Part shown: one piece after another, positions 10,601 to 19,776 of the stretch
Layout: each line of letters starts with the position of its first letter
Numbering within the stretch: position 1 is the first letter of the stretch
Assembly: GCA_013399115.1 (NCBI GenBank)
Contig: VXAA01001148.1
Coordinates: 17,984-81,983 of the forward strand
Source: Anseranas semipalmata
Taxonomy: Eukaryota; Chordata; Aves; Anseriformes; Anseranatidae
Reading direction: 5' to 3'
Length of the DNA stretch: 64,000 nucleotides
The notes under the pieces: generated by a model
The model's input: the letters and a program-made list of their open reading frames with translations, nothing else
Database searches by the model: none
Told to the model about the DNA's origin: nothing
Translations under genes and position numbers: made by a program

Positions 10601-12618
10601 TTCTTCAGAGCGGGGTCCACGGATGTGAGTTGTCCCACAAACCCCTAGATACGAACTTACTGCTGTGCTAGTCGAGAGCAAAGCTTTCAGGGAGGCACTA
10701 GTTATTGCTCTGGCATGCTACTTAATACATGGTTTATCACGAGCAGATATTGCTTGTGTGCTGGAATACTTAAATGTAGAAAGTGAAATCTGGTTAGCTG
10801 CAACTTTGCAGTGAGTGTGGCCTGCCAGCGTTTTCCTAATGGACAGTGGCTTGCTACCACAATCCAAGGAATGGGAGGTTGCGGGAGAGCGCTGTCTTCG
10901 TGCATCACTTGTCAAATGCGAGACTTAACGTGGGATCTCTTCCTGCTACAGGTGCCGGTTTGTGAGAGAGCGGGACAGGCTGGGTAACGAATACCCCAAC
11001 CTCCATTACCCAGAACTGTATGTCCTGAAGGGGGGTTACAGGGATTTCTTCTTAAGATGCCGTGTAAGTAACACTCTCTTAAATTTAGCCCTTCTTCTTT
11101 CACACTCGGAAGAGAAGAAGGGATAAATAAATACCCATGTCTCAAACTAAACTTCTCCTTGGAGCAGAGTATTTTTCCTGAGGTAGCTTTTTCTGCTCTG
11201 TTCACAGTGCTCTCCTGTACTGAGAGCAGTTAAAATTTGGCAGTGATGTTGCCTTCACTTCTTTCTCTAAGCTGATTCCATACCTTAGAGCTGTCTCACT
11301 GCCATAGCTGAAATGTTTTTCCACTTGTCTCTAGAGTAAAATATAAAATCATTTTCTCCCTTTTTGTAAGAACCAGGAGTTCAAAATGTCATTCAGAGAA
11401 GGAATTTAAGACTGCTTAGCCTGCAAGGACTAGGAGAGAAGAGAGGCCTGACAGTAATTGCCATATGATGAATGGAAACCTCAAGTCTTATACTGTACTA
11501 AAAAAGCAAAATTGAAAAACTCGACCTTGAGTTTTCAACTTCTAATTCAGAAAAGGAGACTAATAAATGCCCAGCAGCTCTTCCCAGCACTGTGAGGAAT
11601 GTGTTTCTCATATTGCTTGGTCTCTGCTGCTTTAACATTTCAGTTGCTGTATGCTATTTGTCCCTGTTCTGGCACAAACTAGTCTATGGCCTGACTGTCA
11701 CTTTAGTCCCTCTCAGGGCCTTGCACTTTGGAGTATCTATCAGATTACCTTCCTGTTCTGAGACTTGCTGTGCTTTAAAACAGATGTGAGAGATTCAGCC
11801 TTTCTGCAGCCCAGGTGTTTGCGGCTGGCAGGGCAGGGCTGCATGCTGGTCCCCGCGTTTGCCTGTTGGGTCTTGCAGCATTTGGGCCCATTCGGGGTTG
11901 CTGGTGCTCACAGCAGTGAATGCTGCCGTGTTTTTTTGGCTCTCCTGCAATCTGCAGGCTCCTGTGTGGCAGTGGATGATGCCCCAGGGGTGGTTTCTGG
12001 CCCGTTGGCCCTGCTCTCCTGAGATGGGAGGACCGAGGGCCTCAAGGTGGCAGCATGGAACAGCCGATGGCAGCATTTAATGCTCTGGATCTGTGTGAGC
12101 CAGGGGCTGGCCAGTCTGGAGATCCCCGTATTTTTCAGATCCTTGTTATTTCAAGGTGAATACTGGATAGACTTAGTTTGCTTGCACTATATATTGATGT
12201 CTGTCAGAAAATCTGGGATGAGAGCTCTGTGTACAGGGCTGAAAGCCCTTCATTTAACAGCTATCACTTCTGAAGTAGCTGTAGTCTGAATGTCACTTGG
12301 CTTTGCTCATGAACGTCTGGTATGCGACTCTGGCTTGTGCTCCAGCTCAATGGGGGCTCTGGTTCTGTTTATTCTGGTGGCAGTTGTTTGAATGGCTGCT
12401 GCCAGGCTCTGTTGGCGATGCTCAGAGACCACCGCTCCTGTGACACATTAAAGTGAAACCAGCTTCTCTTTCCCCAGAGCTTCTGCGAGCCCCAGAGCTA
12501 TCGCCCCATGCACCACGAGGACTTTAAAGAAGACTTGAAAAGATTTCGCACCAAAAGCCGAACCTGGGCTGGTGAGAGGAGCAAAAGGGAACTGTACAGT
12601 CGCTTGAAGAAACTCTAA
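1610..12618 (+). CDS. CDC25A: CDC25A, M-phase inducer phosphatase 1 (gene level; 5' partial, 15 exons)
   Basis: CDC25A is a dual-specificity phosphatase that removes inhibitory phosphates from Thr14/Tyr15 of CDK1 and CDK2, driving G1/S and G2/M. Fifteen exons join in phase: 1610-1695, 3702-3756, 4483-4518, 4662-4698, 5101-5202, 6080-6196, 7068-7202, 7853-7927, 8585-8737, 9062-9154, 9533-9595, 9691-9789, 10494-10624, 10952-11063, 12478-12618. They give about 477 residues; human CDC25A is 524, so roughly 60 N-terminal residues are missing upstream. Visible landmarks are SSESTDSG (beta-TrCP degron), [22 protein letters not shown] (KEN box), RQNSAPA, a basic KSKKRKS stretch, and the rhodanese-fold catalytic domain from LIGDFSKGYLF with active site [11 protein letters not shown]. 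The C-terminus is [21 protein letters not shown]25A fits better than CDC25B or C because the C-terminal tail and degron block match it almost residue for residue. Introns are GT-AG; one donor is weak (8738). Confidence 0.95.
3702..3756 (+). CDS. CDC25A: CDC25A visible exon 2
   Basis: Acceptor ttctgcag, donor gtacgt. It encodes (G)[17 protein letters not shown] and two bases of a threonine codon. CPLDSPGPL aligns with human FCLDSPGPL just after the DSG degron and keeps the Ser-Pro CDK-type site. A second GT lies four bases downstream of the donor and would shift the frame. Confidence 0.9.
4483..4518 (+). CDS. CDC25A: CDC25A visible exon 3 (36-nt microexon)
   Basis: Acceptor ctttcag, donor gtaagt. 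It encodes (T)[11 protein letters not shown] and two bases of an asparagine codon. The sequence is short and diverged from the human segment, but its phase (1 base in, 2 bases out) joins both neighbours exactly. It is assigned by frame continuity and splice sites. Confidence 0.82.
4662..4698 (+). CDS. CDC25A: CDC25A visible exon 4 (37-nt microexon)
   Basis: Acceptor attgtag, donor gtaagt. It encodes (N)[12 protein letters not shown] and ends in phase 0. RRIHSLP is identical to the human CDC25A block. Confidence 0.9.
5101..5202 (+). CDS. CDC25A: CDC25A visible exon 5 (checkpoint site and KEN box)
   Basis: Acceptor tttgtag, donor gtaagt, 34 codons. It encodes [19 protein letters not shown] followed by [24 protein letters not shown] corresponds to the human checkpoint-kinase site around Ser124 (human has KRSHSDSLD). 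NKEN carries the KEN box used by APC/C-CDH1 at mitotic exit. Both control elements are intact. Confidence 0.94.
6080..6196 (+). CDS. CDC25A: CDC25A visible exon 6
   Basis: Acceptor attcag, donor gtaagt, 39 codons, phase 0 at both ends. It encodes [17 protein letters not shown], then [29 protein letters not shown] matches the conserved Chk1/14-3-3-type site around human Ser178. An exon of this kind is the one skipped in a known human isoform, and its 3n length would keep the frame if skipped here too. Confidence 0.93.
7068..7202 (+). CDS. CDC25A: CDC25A visible exon 7 (acidic DDDGF block)
   Basis: Acceptor tttctcag after a T-rich tract, donor gtatgt, 45 codons, phase 0 at both ends. It encodes [18 protein letters not shown] and, further on, [20 protein letters not shown], which matches the human SDEDDGFVDLLDGENLK segment. 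The upstream sequence 6983-7067 stays open in the same frame, so a longer exon is possible in principle, but the joined phase from the previous exon fits only the 7068 start. Confidence 0.88.
7853..7927 (+). CDS. CDC25A: CDC25A visible exon 8
   Basis: Acceptor tttcccag, donor gtgagt, 25 codons. It encodes [18 protein letters not shown] and [18 protein letters not shown] is nearly identical to human CDC25A. Confidence 0.93.
8585..8737 (+). CDS. CDC25A: CDC25A visible exon 9 (basic NLS-like region)
   Basis: Acceptor cttgtag, donor gttggt (weak). It has 51 codons, phase 0 at both ends. It starts [12 protein letters not shown] and continues to [19 protein letters not shown], then [10 protein letters not shown]. 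This aligns with the human RCKLF and ERSQEESPPGSTKRRKS region, which holds the basic nuclear-localisation stretch. The donor lacks the usual purine-A-G, so splicing here may be regulated. Confidence 0.9.
9062..9154 (+). CDS. CDC25A: CDC25A visible exon 10
   Basis: Acceptor cctctag, donor gtaatt, 31 codons. It encodes [19 protein letters not shown] followed by [30 protein letters not shown] matches human [18 protein letters not shown] and marks the boundary into the catalytic domain. The first half is diverged and shorter than in human. Confidence 0.93.
9533..9595 (+). CDS. CDC25A: CDC25A visible exon 11 (catalytic domain start)
   Basis: Acceptor ttctag, donor gtatgt, 21 codons. It encodes [20 protein letters not shown] then M, nearly identical to human [21 protein letters not shown]. 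Confidence 0.94.
9691..9789 (+). CDS. CDC25A: CDC25A visible exon 12 (rhodanese fold, back-door cysteine)
   Basis: Acceptor cctccag, donor gtatgt, 33 codons. It encodes [18 protein letters not shown] then [15 protein letters not shown]. The cysteine of [13 protein letters not shown] (codon 9751-9753) is the conserved back-door residue that can form a protective disulfide with the catalytic cysteine in CDC25 proteins. Confidence 0.95.
10494..10624 (+). CDS. CDC25A: CDC25A visible exon 13 (active-site exon)
   Basis: Acceptor tttacag, donor gtgagt, ending two bases into a methionine codon. It encodes [19 protein letters not shown] and, after a short variable piece, [18 protein letters not shown]. 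The catalytic cysteine of the HCX5R loop is at 10593-10595 and the phosphate-binding arginine lies in SSER. All signature residues are intact. Confidence 0.96.
10952..11063 (+). CDS. CDC25A: CDC25A visible exon 14
   Basis: Acceptor gctacag, donor gtaagt. The first base completes the methionine codon. It encodes [20 protein letters not shown], then [17 protein letters not shown], matching the human [33 protein letters not shown] region. Confidence 0.95.
12478..12618 (+). CDS. CDC25A: CDC25A last coding exon with stop
   Basis: Acceptor tccccag, 47 codons including TAA at 12616-12618. It encodes [19 protein letters not shown], then [15 protein letters not shown] and [12 protein letters not shown]. 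The tail differs from human CDC25A by only a few conservative changes and contains the KSKRE/SKRE-type segment implicated in CDK-cyclin docking and 14-3-3 control. Confidence 0.96.
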   Translation, partial: SFCEPQSYRPMHHEDFKEDLKRFRTKSRTWAGERSKRELYSRLKKL

Positions 12619-12819
12619 GGGCTGAGATGACCAAGCAAGGACTGCACACTGTGCGGGGGGAAGCTGTAGCGGGAGGGAAGCATGCCTGCTCCTTGCTGGT
12701 GGTTATCGGGTGCCAGCTCTCTCCTCATCTGTTGTCTTAATGGTAACACTGCGGCCACTGGCTTGAACCGAGCAACCCAGGTGCTGACTTGAAGCTGACT
12801 GTTCTGAATATTCTTGTCA

Positions 12820-12826
12820 TGCTGCT
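12820..12826 (+). promoter_or_regulatory. miR-15/16/503-family seed match in CDC25A 3' UTR
   Basis: TGCTGCT is the heptamer complementary to the AGCAGC(A) seed. Further copies lie at 13489-13498 (two overlapping) and 14776-14782. Human CDC25A is an established target of the miR-15/16/424/503 family. Function here is inferred from the seed match alone. Confidence 0.4.
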
Positions 12827-15008
12827 TCATGGAAACGTCTTCGCGTGTTCTGTGACATCCACAAACTGTCCAACAGTCTGCCCCAGGAGGGGTCGGAGGA
12901 GGCTGTCGTGTGCCACGTACACAGGGCTTGGCCTGGCATGTGGTGTGAGCAGTGAGGATATTTTAGTGCCTGTTAGTTTTTAAATGCCTTATTTTATTTA
13001 AATACAGTCAAATGAAGCTAATACCACTGCAGTTGAATCATCTGGAGTGTACTCAAACCTTGTTTCTGCTAAAGGGCAGCCTGCTGTTGGGGGGCGGGCG
13101 GAGGTTTAATTCTTTTTCTCAGCTGCAGCTTTGATTGTGTTTTGGTAGCATAATGCATTGTGGTGAAGCACGATGGGAACTAGTTCTTTACAGCCAGGGC
13201 TTCCACGTCTCTGAACTCCCATGTTACACTGTGGGAAGCCTCTTGAAAGAATATTTATGGAGAAATTGCTTATTTTACATAGATATCATGTTCACCTCAT
13301 TTACTTAATCTCAATTGCTTTATTTCATAGTAACTTGAATTTAGCTGCTGCTTTAGAACTAAACAAGTTGGTGTCTCGAAGTAGGCAGAAGTTCTGGTAA
13401 CTGGAGTTAGTTCAGAAATAGATGTCTCAGGTGATCCCAGAAACACCAGGTGGCAAAGCTGTTACCAGTGTTCTCAACAGCAGCAGTTTGCTGCTGCTCC
13501 CTCCAAGGCTGCGTATTATTGTCATGAAACGTGTCCAGAAGAGCCTGGCTGGGAGGAATTGCGCTAATCCCGCCAGCGTACCTCTGTGAGGCTGCTCCTG
13601 CTGCCGTGGGTTTGACTTCAGCCAGCTCACAAGCAGCAAAGCCTCTCCTGCCAGGAGAGGCAGGAAATACAATTGATTGCGGAAGGAAGAATTCCTCAGC
13701 TAGCGTTGTACCCTGTAGCTGAGCCCTACAACTTGCCCACCTAAAGCAGGACTCGTGGGTCTGTGGCATAGCAGCAGCTGTGCTGAAACTACTTTGCTGC
13801 CGCTTCCTGTGTCACAGGAGACCCAACTAAAGTACCTCGCAGTAGCTCAGGGACATCAGGGTAAGGCCAGCCCCTTGCTGCAGCAGCGCTGTGCTCGCTG
13901 TAGCTCGTCTTCCAGACCTGCAAGCACTCTGCTAAAACCCGCATGAACCGCTTTGGGAGCGCAGTCGGGGAGCAGCCCCGCGTCCCGGAAGCTCTCTGCT
14001 GTTGCTTTAGCAGAAATCCACGTTTTGCGTGGCTTGGTTTGCTCTGTATGAGCCAGTCTTGCGTGCTGTTGTATTTGTGTCAAAAAAAAAAAAAAATTAC
14101 TGAAACGGAGGTGTCTTATGTGGAGTTTTAACTTTTTAAAATTTTCTTAAAACCTGCTGTTAATCCTCTTGAGAACAGAAAGGGCAGACTTTGAACTCTC
14201 TAACTTTCACATTTAAAAAAGAAATATTGAGCTTTGAGAGAAGCCAGCAAAATCTGATTACCTTGAGGGGGGAGATGAAGTGCTACATCAGAAATCATGA
14301 CTACCAGATCGCTCTTTGTAAGCGCGCGTCCCGCATCTCATGAGAGCTTTGAACTTCAGAGGAAGCCCCTGAGGTGCCTGGGAGCCCGTGCTGTCACGGC
14401 GGTTGCGTGCCGCTGTTGGGACGGCCGCCTGGTCTGCAACACAGGCAGCAGCGTGACCGACCCAAACTGCTTTTTGGTGCAAGACCTATTTTTAAGTAGT
14501 GAATAATCAGTTTAGCAATATAACTGTCACAAGCTGTTTCAGTGCAACTTTGTAAACAAATAGTCACTCTGAAAGTTTAACTTGCCACATTCAAAAACAA
14601 AACCCAAAAATGGGGGGGGGATAATAGATGAAGACTTTGAGTGGTGGTGTTCTTTTCTGAGATCACTTATTTGTGGTTTCTGGAGCAAATGCATTAGCAA
14701 TCTGTGCAAATGCCCCTAACTTGCTCATTATCCCAAGCTTCCTGATGTTCAGGAAGCAAACGGTGGTGTGGGTGTTGCTGCTCTGATCTGGCGGTATCAG
14801 AGGATGGGAGCTGCAGTGCTTTGAGCGGTCAGGTATGCCTCTGGCCCCGCCGAGGTGGGAACGCGGCCCCTCGCTTTATACCCAGCCTTGTTCTTTTGTG
14901 TCCTGTGTTGAGTCCTGTGGGCGTGAAGAAAGCTGCGACATGTATGTTTCTAGAGAGGATCTGTACTATATCAGCCTGCAACTGTAATAGACTGCTGCAG
15001 GCAAAGAG

Positions 15009-15014
15009 AATAAA
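15009..15014 (+). terminator. CDC25A: Likely CDC25A poly(A) signal AATAAA
   Basis: This is a canonical AATAAA about 2.4 kb after the stop codon, followed by T-rich sequence and a G/T-rich stretch near 15058-15071. I see no equally good canonical hexamer between the stop codon and this point. A variant AATACA near 13001 could give a shorter transcript. Confidence 0.55.
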
Positions 15015-15035
15015 GTCCTTGAACTCCAACCTCTG

Positions 15036-18000
15036 TCTGATGCCTTTTCCCTGCTAGAAGGGGTGTGGGAGAATGGCTCAGTGGAACGCGCAGCGCTTGA
15101 AAAGAAACCTGTGTTGCCAATCACCGTCTTCCTGTCTTGCCTTCTTTGCTTCTTGCTTCTGGGGTAACTTTAAACTGCGGCTCTGATGAAAGATAGCACG
15201 CTGCTGTCCTGCATGACCCTGGTGGCGATGGACAGAGCAGGGACAGCCCAGTTCAGCTCCAGTCTGGGCTGTTCCCAGGCTGCCGCGGACCTTTGATCAT
15301 CCTGGTGCAGCCATCTGCATTTCAAAGCTTGTTCCCCTCATGCTGTCTGCGCTGCAGAGTGCTGCTGCTCGCTTTTGGATGAAGATCCTCATCTGTGCTG
15401 GAGGCTTTCCCCACAGAGCACCTGAGAGGGCTGCTTCCTGAAGGGCTCCCGTGGCTTCAGCAACGTGCAGGCCTGCAAAGCAGGTGGCCAACAACGGGGT
15501 CAGCGTTAAAAGCTTCACTTAAAATACAGCACTGTGACTTCAAATCCACTGGAGGCTAAAGCAGAGAACGGGATGTTGGGTTTTTTTCTTCTTGCCTCCA
15601 TCTGTCATCCTTAAAACTGATGCTGAAAGCAGCTTACGGCTTCATCAGCTTCTACCGTGAGCTCCTGAATGCCACAAAGCTTAGTGTTTTCTGTCATATT
15701 GCTTTACCTTTTCTGACCAAAGAGGAAACTCGTCCTATCTTTCATTTTGCAATGTTTGCGGCTCCTGCAAGCTGCGAAGGGCCGGCTGCTGTGGCTGTGC
15801 CAGCAGCTCGTTCAATGGGGGACTCGGAAAAGGGGTCGGATGTCCCTGCAGTGCTGCCTCCATAGGGCTTTACAGCCACCGCTTTATGAGCAGCGAAGAG
15901 GCTTCTTAGCTGCAGCTACTGTACCGGCCAAGCCCCGGGTCTGGCAGCCCTTTATAAGCTGTCTCTTTTTGCCTTTCTGCCTCCAGTATTCTCTTCACCC
16001 AGGAGGGCTCGCCCCCTTCTGTAATGTTGTTTGACCAGCAACGGTGCCCCCGCCAGGGGCACGAGGAGTTGCCTCGGCTCGTGGCAGGAGCCTAAAGCGT
16101 GCGACCACTCGTGAAAAGGCAAAGCGGGATGCTCTGCAAGGGCCTGAGCGCGACTGGGTTGGCTTGAGGCAGAGGGGTTCAAATGGTCGGCTAAGTTCCA
16201 CTAACAAAGCGCGCTCTGCTCCCCGGCGCCGATTTCCCCCGTTTGCCCCCACCTCACACACAGGATGAGGGCAGTAAGCAGGCAGCGTGCTGCTGCCCCT
16301 CAGTCCCTGCCAGGGTGCGTATTGGGCAGAGGATGAAACTCTTGGATGTACCTCGATGTGGCTAATTTTTGTAAGGACGTTTGCATGGTTTTGTTGGGCA
16401 GAAGTTGCTTTGGTGAGAAAACCATTGACTTCCCTTCTTGGCAGTGGCTTTTAGTGACGAGCGCCACTAAGATGTCCCCCGGAAAGCCGGTGTGTGGGCG
16501 GTGGTGCCGCGTAATTCCTCGAAACATTGGTGCTGGATTTGGCTGGGCTCCCATTTGGGTTTCCTTTGTATTGGAGCCGGGCAGCGGCTGCGCCATGACC
16601 CAGCGCCCCACGAGCCCTCTCCTGCCTGGGGCCACCCCCCTGCGTCGTGCCCCCGCTGCCTCCCCTTCGGTCCCACAGCTCCAGGGGGACGTCCTACCAG
16701 TGCCTGGTCCCTTCGCGAAAGCCCCGGTGTGCCCTGCGGGCCCTGCTCTGCTTTGGGCACAGTTAAACCCGGTCACCGCTGCAGGGCTGTGAGCAGGAGT
16801 GGGGGGATAAGCGGGACGGCTCTGCCTCGGTGCGAGGAGCGGAGGCTGCCATGGCAGAGGGAGGCAGATCCTCGTTAGAGGTCACTGAATCCAGGCAGGG
16901 CTAATCTCCAACCATGCTCACCCTGTGCTGCCGGGGCACGGCGCGAAGGCGGCAGGCAGGGGTCTGTGCTGCCCGAGTCTTCCTCCCCAAAATGTTTCCC
17001 ACACCGGGCGCAGGCAGGAGAAAGGATGTCACCGAGACCACTGCAGCTCGCCCGCTCGGGTCTTCCTTTGGGTTTTGTTTCCGCTTTTGTGGTCGCGGCC
17101 GCAGACGGGACACGCTGGCTCCAGGGCAGGTTTGCAGCTTTATGGCCACGGAAGGCGCAGCCCCGTTTGTTTCTGTTGGATGAACTCTGCAGCGATGCGT
17201 GCTGGGGCTTAAGGCTTAAGCGAGGAGCCATAAAAAGGGAGACTCACATCAAAAGAGGAAAGTGGAAGGAGGCCAAGAGGAACGCAGCCAAGTTCTTCTT
17301 TCTGTTTCGCTCCGTGCAGGAAAGCCCCCAAACCGTGGGCTCTGTCATGTCCCCGCACCAGGCGAGACAGCCCCCGCCCCACAGCACTGCCGCCACGGGG
17401 CCACGCAGGCGGCAGTGTCCCTGGGGAGGGCACGGAGCCGGGGGCTCGGGCAGGGCCCCAAGGGCAGAGGCCAGGGAAGGCGTCTGCATCCAGGGCTGGG
17501 GCAGAACCGCGCGGCACCTCGGGACGGCTTTTGCCACCGTGTGTGGTGCGAAGGGAAGGTCAGCGTCTGCTGGGACGTGCGCGCTGGTGGAGGAGCCCCG
17601 TGGCCGGATCCTGGGTGTCTCCACCAAAGGAATTAAGCAGGGTGGGGATGGAGCCAGCAGCTACTTTGCGGCGACGAGATTAGTGCATGCAAACACCACG
17701 TGGCGTTGCACAAGTCTCTGCAAACAGCTGCCCGGTGCCAGGGGAAGGTGCAAGCCCGGCTCCGTGACACTCGTCCCTGCTAACCGGGCTTGGCATTGCG
17801 TGGGGGCTCCCTGGGGAGCCGCGGCCCCTCGCCATGGGGCTGGCCCACGGGCACAGGGCTCTGCTCCAGCTGTGGAGCGGTGCGCCAGGGGTCAGCGTGG
17901 GCTGAAGGACTGAAGCCACCACCGAGCCCCCCAGTGCGGCACGCAGCGAGGCCCTGCGCTCATGGGAACGCTCCCGGGCGCTGCAGGGTCTGCCCACGCA

Positions 18001-18863
18001 GAGCGCACCGCGAGTGCCTTTGGGGCTTTCCTGGGTGCAGAGTCTGTGCTTCACGTGCGGAGGGGCTGAGCTGGGCCCGGCTGTTCCCCTGTCGCTGCAG
18101 GAGGACGAGCGCTGCCCGAAGTCCCCACAGGTGCGTCCGGCCACAGCCCCACTGGTCCCACAGACCCACATGCCGCCCGGCTGCTCCTCACCCCTCCACT
18201 GAATGTGCTTGAAACTGGGGGAGAAGTTTGGAAGTTGCGGTGCAAGGCAGAGCCGCCCGCACCACGTGCTCAGCCCCACTTCCCTGGGAAACCCGGCCGA
18301 TGGTCGCGGCAGGGCCTGCGACGCAGCGCCGGTGACGCCTCGGTTGGGTGCAGTGGCAGGGAGGGGACACCGGGAGCCCTTCTCCTGCTTCGCCTCCTGC
18401 CCTCAGCGGCTCGCTCCTCACCTCCGTCTTCCATCGGGAAGCAGCAGGACCCGCTGCTCCCTCGCCCGGGAAGGAGATCACCGGGGCAGAGCTGACATTT
18501 ACGGCTCCACCTGCTTGAACGACCGCCCAGAGTCACGCTCGGAGCAGCAGCAGCAGCAGCGCTGCTGGAGACCACGGCTTGGTCGCACTACGGGCGCTAC
18601 GTGCGCGCTCACATGTCCTGGCTGTGCGCAGACATCTGCCGGGGCTGTTCCGTGCATCCCTGTCCCAGCTGCTCCCAGATGAGCCTTTGGTGCTGGTGGG
18701 ACCGTCACAGGCTGCTGCTTGGCACCGCGACAGCAGCAAACCCCTGTCCTGCGGGCAGCAAGCGGGGCACCCCTGTTCCAAGGGGATTTCACCCCAAACT
18801 CACAGCAGGCAAGGTCACGTCTGTTATTTCAACCCCTGTGGTGCTGTGGACAGGCCCCACCAT
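15036..18863. other. Intergenic, becoming GC/CpG-rich after 16 kb; no gene recognised
   Basis: This stretch follows the inferred CDC25A 3' end. From about 16.0 kb the sequence is strongly GC- and CpG-rich, which produces long open frames on both strands (for example 16966-17913 plus and 17680-18279 minus). These overlap one another in several frames, carry low-complexity Ala/Gly/Pro/Arg-rich translations and match no family I know. I treat them as composition artefacts. A (CAG)5-type run sits at about 18544-18562. Confidence 0.55.
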
Positions 18864-18937
18864 GGGTTATAGGTTGGACTAGGTGATCTTGAAGGTCTCT
18901 TCCAACCTAAAGGATTCTGTGATTCTGTGATTCTGGG
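18864..18937 (+). mobile_element. CR1 LINE 3' end fragment
   Basis: The sequence reads GGGTTATAGGTTGGACTAGG, then GTGATCTTGAAGGTCTCTTC, then CAACC. It ends in ATTCTGTG, ATTCTGTG, ATTCTGGG at 18914-18937. This is the terminal hairpin region and 8-bp repeat of avian CR1 retrotransposons, inserted in plus orientation and severely 5'-truncated as usual. No coding part remains. Confidence 0.92.
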
Positions 18938-19600
18938 TTCGAAGCGGCGCTGCCAGCGCCAGGTCCACCAGCTCCGCCGGCAGCAGGAGCTGCAGCTACA
19001 GCGCGGGAAGGGGAGGCAGGAGCAGGGCAGTGGCTTCAGCTGCGGCAGCTGCCTGCAGAACGCGCATGTGCCCGTGCCTAGGGAGCCCCTGCCCTGAGAG
19101 CCGACAGCGGGAGTAGAGACGTTCGGAGCGCGGGGACAAAGGCGCGATTGTTATTCCCACGCTATGGCCGGGCTTCAAAGCGGCGAGCGGGAGTCGCGCG
19201 CAGCGCCTGCGGCGGGGCCGGCGGGGCCTGGAGCTGATGGGAAGCAGCTCCCCGCCGCCCGCTCAGCACCGGGAAATTCCCGGCAGCTGGGGCCTGATCC
19301 TGAGCGCGGTGGCTGGCAGCGCCCACGCTGGGAGCAGGGTGCTGGGGTCTGCCTGCCGCTCGATCTTGGCCGCCCACGGGACGTGCCCCGCGGAGCGCTG
19401 CAGTGCTCGTGCTGAGATGTGCTGGGACCAGAGGCGCGCTCCCCGTGGCTCTGCCGCCACACGGCCCGGGCATGGCCGTGCCGCAGTCCAGATGCACCCC
19501 GGCGCTGGGTGAGGCGTCGAGCCCCAGGCTCCCGATCACCTTCTCGTCTGCGTTTCATTCACCTCCTCGCACCCAGCTCTGCCGAGTTGGCGCTGCTGCA
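18938..19600. other. CpG-dense block between two CR1 tails
   Basis: The density of CG dinucleotides is high, peaking around 19150-19280 (GCGGCGAGCGGGAGTCGCGC type sequence). Several overlapping open frames exist in both strands, none recognisable. It could be a CpG island of an unannotated transcript, or simply GC-rich intergenic DNA. No splice-supported gene was found. Confidence 0.45.
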
Positions 19601-19664
19601 GCCCGACGGAGCGTCCTGCCACCAGCCCGGCCTCTGCCCCGGGCCCAGCAGGGCCCCGGCGCTG

Positions 19665-19698
19665 TTCTGAGCACGGCTGAATTCTGAGCGTGGCTGAA
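19665..19698 (+). repeat. 17-bp tandem duplication (2 copies)
   Basis: TTCTGAGCACGGCTGAA at 19665-19681 is followed directly by TTCTGAGCGTGGCTGAA at 19682-19698, differing at two adjacent bases. It lies just upstream of a CR1 tail. Probably a small slippage duplication. Confidence 0.8.
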
Positions 19699-19718
19699 TG
19701 CAGCGGGGACCTGAAGAC

Positions 19719-19776
19719 TTTGGTTGGACTTGACCTTAGAGGTCTCTTCCAACCGAAATGATTCCACGTTTCTATG
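19719..19776 (+). mobile_element. CR1 LINE 3' end fragment (degenerate)
   Basis: It contains TTGGTTGGACTTGACCTTAG then AGGTCTCTTCCAACCGAAAT, followed by two decayed terminal repeats (ATTCCACG, TTTCTATG). It has the same structure as the copy at 18864-18937 but is more diverged. It lies in plus orientation. Confidence 0.85.

Larger units (their letters stand above)
1696..12477 (+). other. CDC25A: Introns of CDC25A
   Basis: Fourteen introns lie between the visible exons, from 95 bases (9596-9690) to 2006 bases (1696-3701). Other long ones are 3757-4482, 5203-6079, 6197-7067, 7203-7852, 7928-8584, 9790-10493 and 11064-12477. They hold an A19 tract at 5817-5835, a T-run near 2631-2645, and no recognisable transposon or nested gene. 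Two open stretches with splice-like borders (6983-7067 and 8246-8430) are listed as findings. Confidence 0.75.
12619..15035 (+). other. CDC25A: CDC25A 3' untranslated region (inferred extent)
   Basis: The region starts after the TAA and runs to shortly past an AATAAA at 15009. It has no convincing coding content; the open frames here are short and unlike known families. It contains an A-run at 14082-14096 and several TGCTGCT heptamers. The length of about 2.4 kb is reasonable for CDC25A, whose human 3' UTR is also long. The 3' end is inferred from the signal only. Confidence 0.6.

Noticed and set aside
15620..15865. Short open frames just downstream of CDC25A as a neighbouring gene
   Set aside because: No domain, start context or splice continuity. 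Mammalian synteny has no gene between CDC25A and MAP4.
16966..17913. 315-codon open frame in GC-rich intergenic DNA
   Set aside because: Overlapping open frames in other frames and on the other strand, low-complexity translation, no recognisable domain and no splice context.
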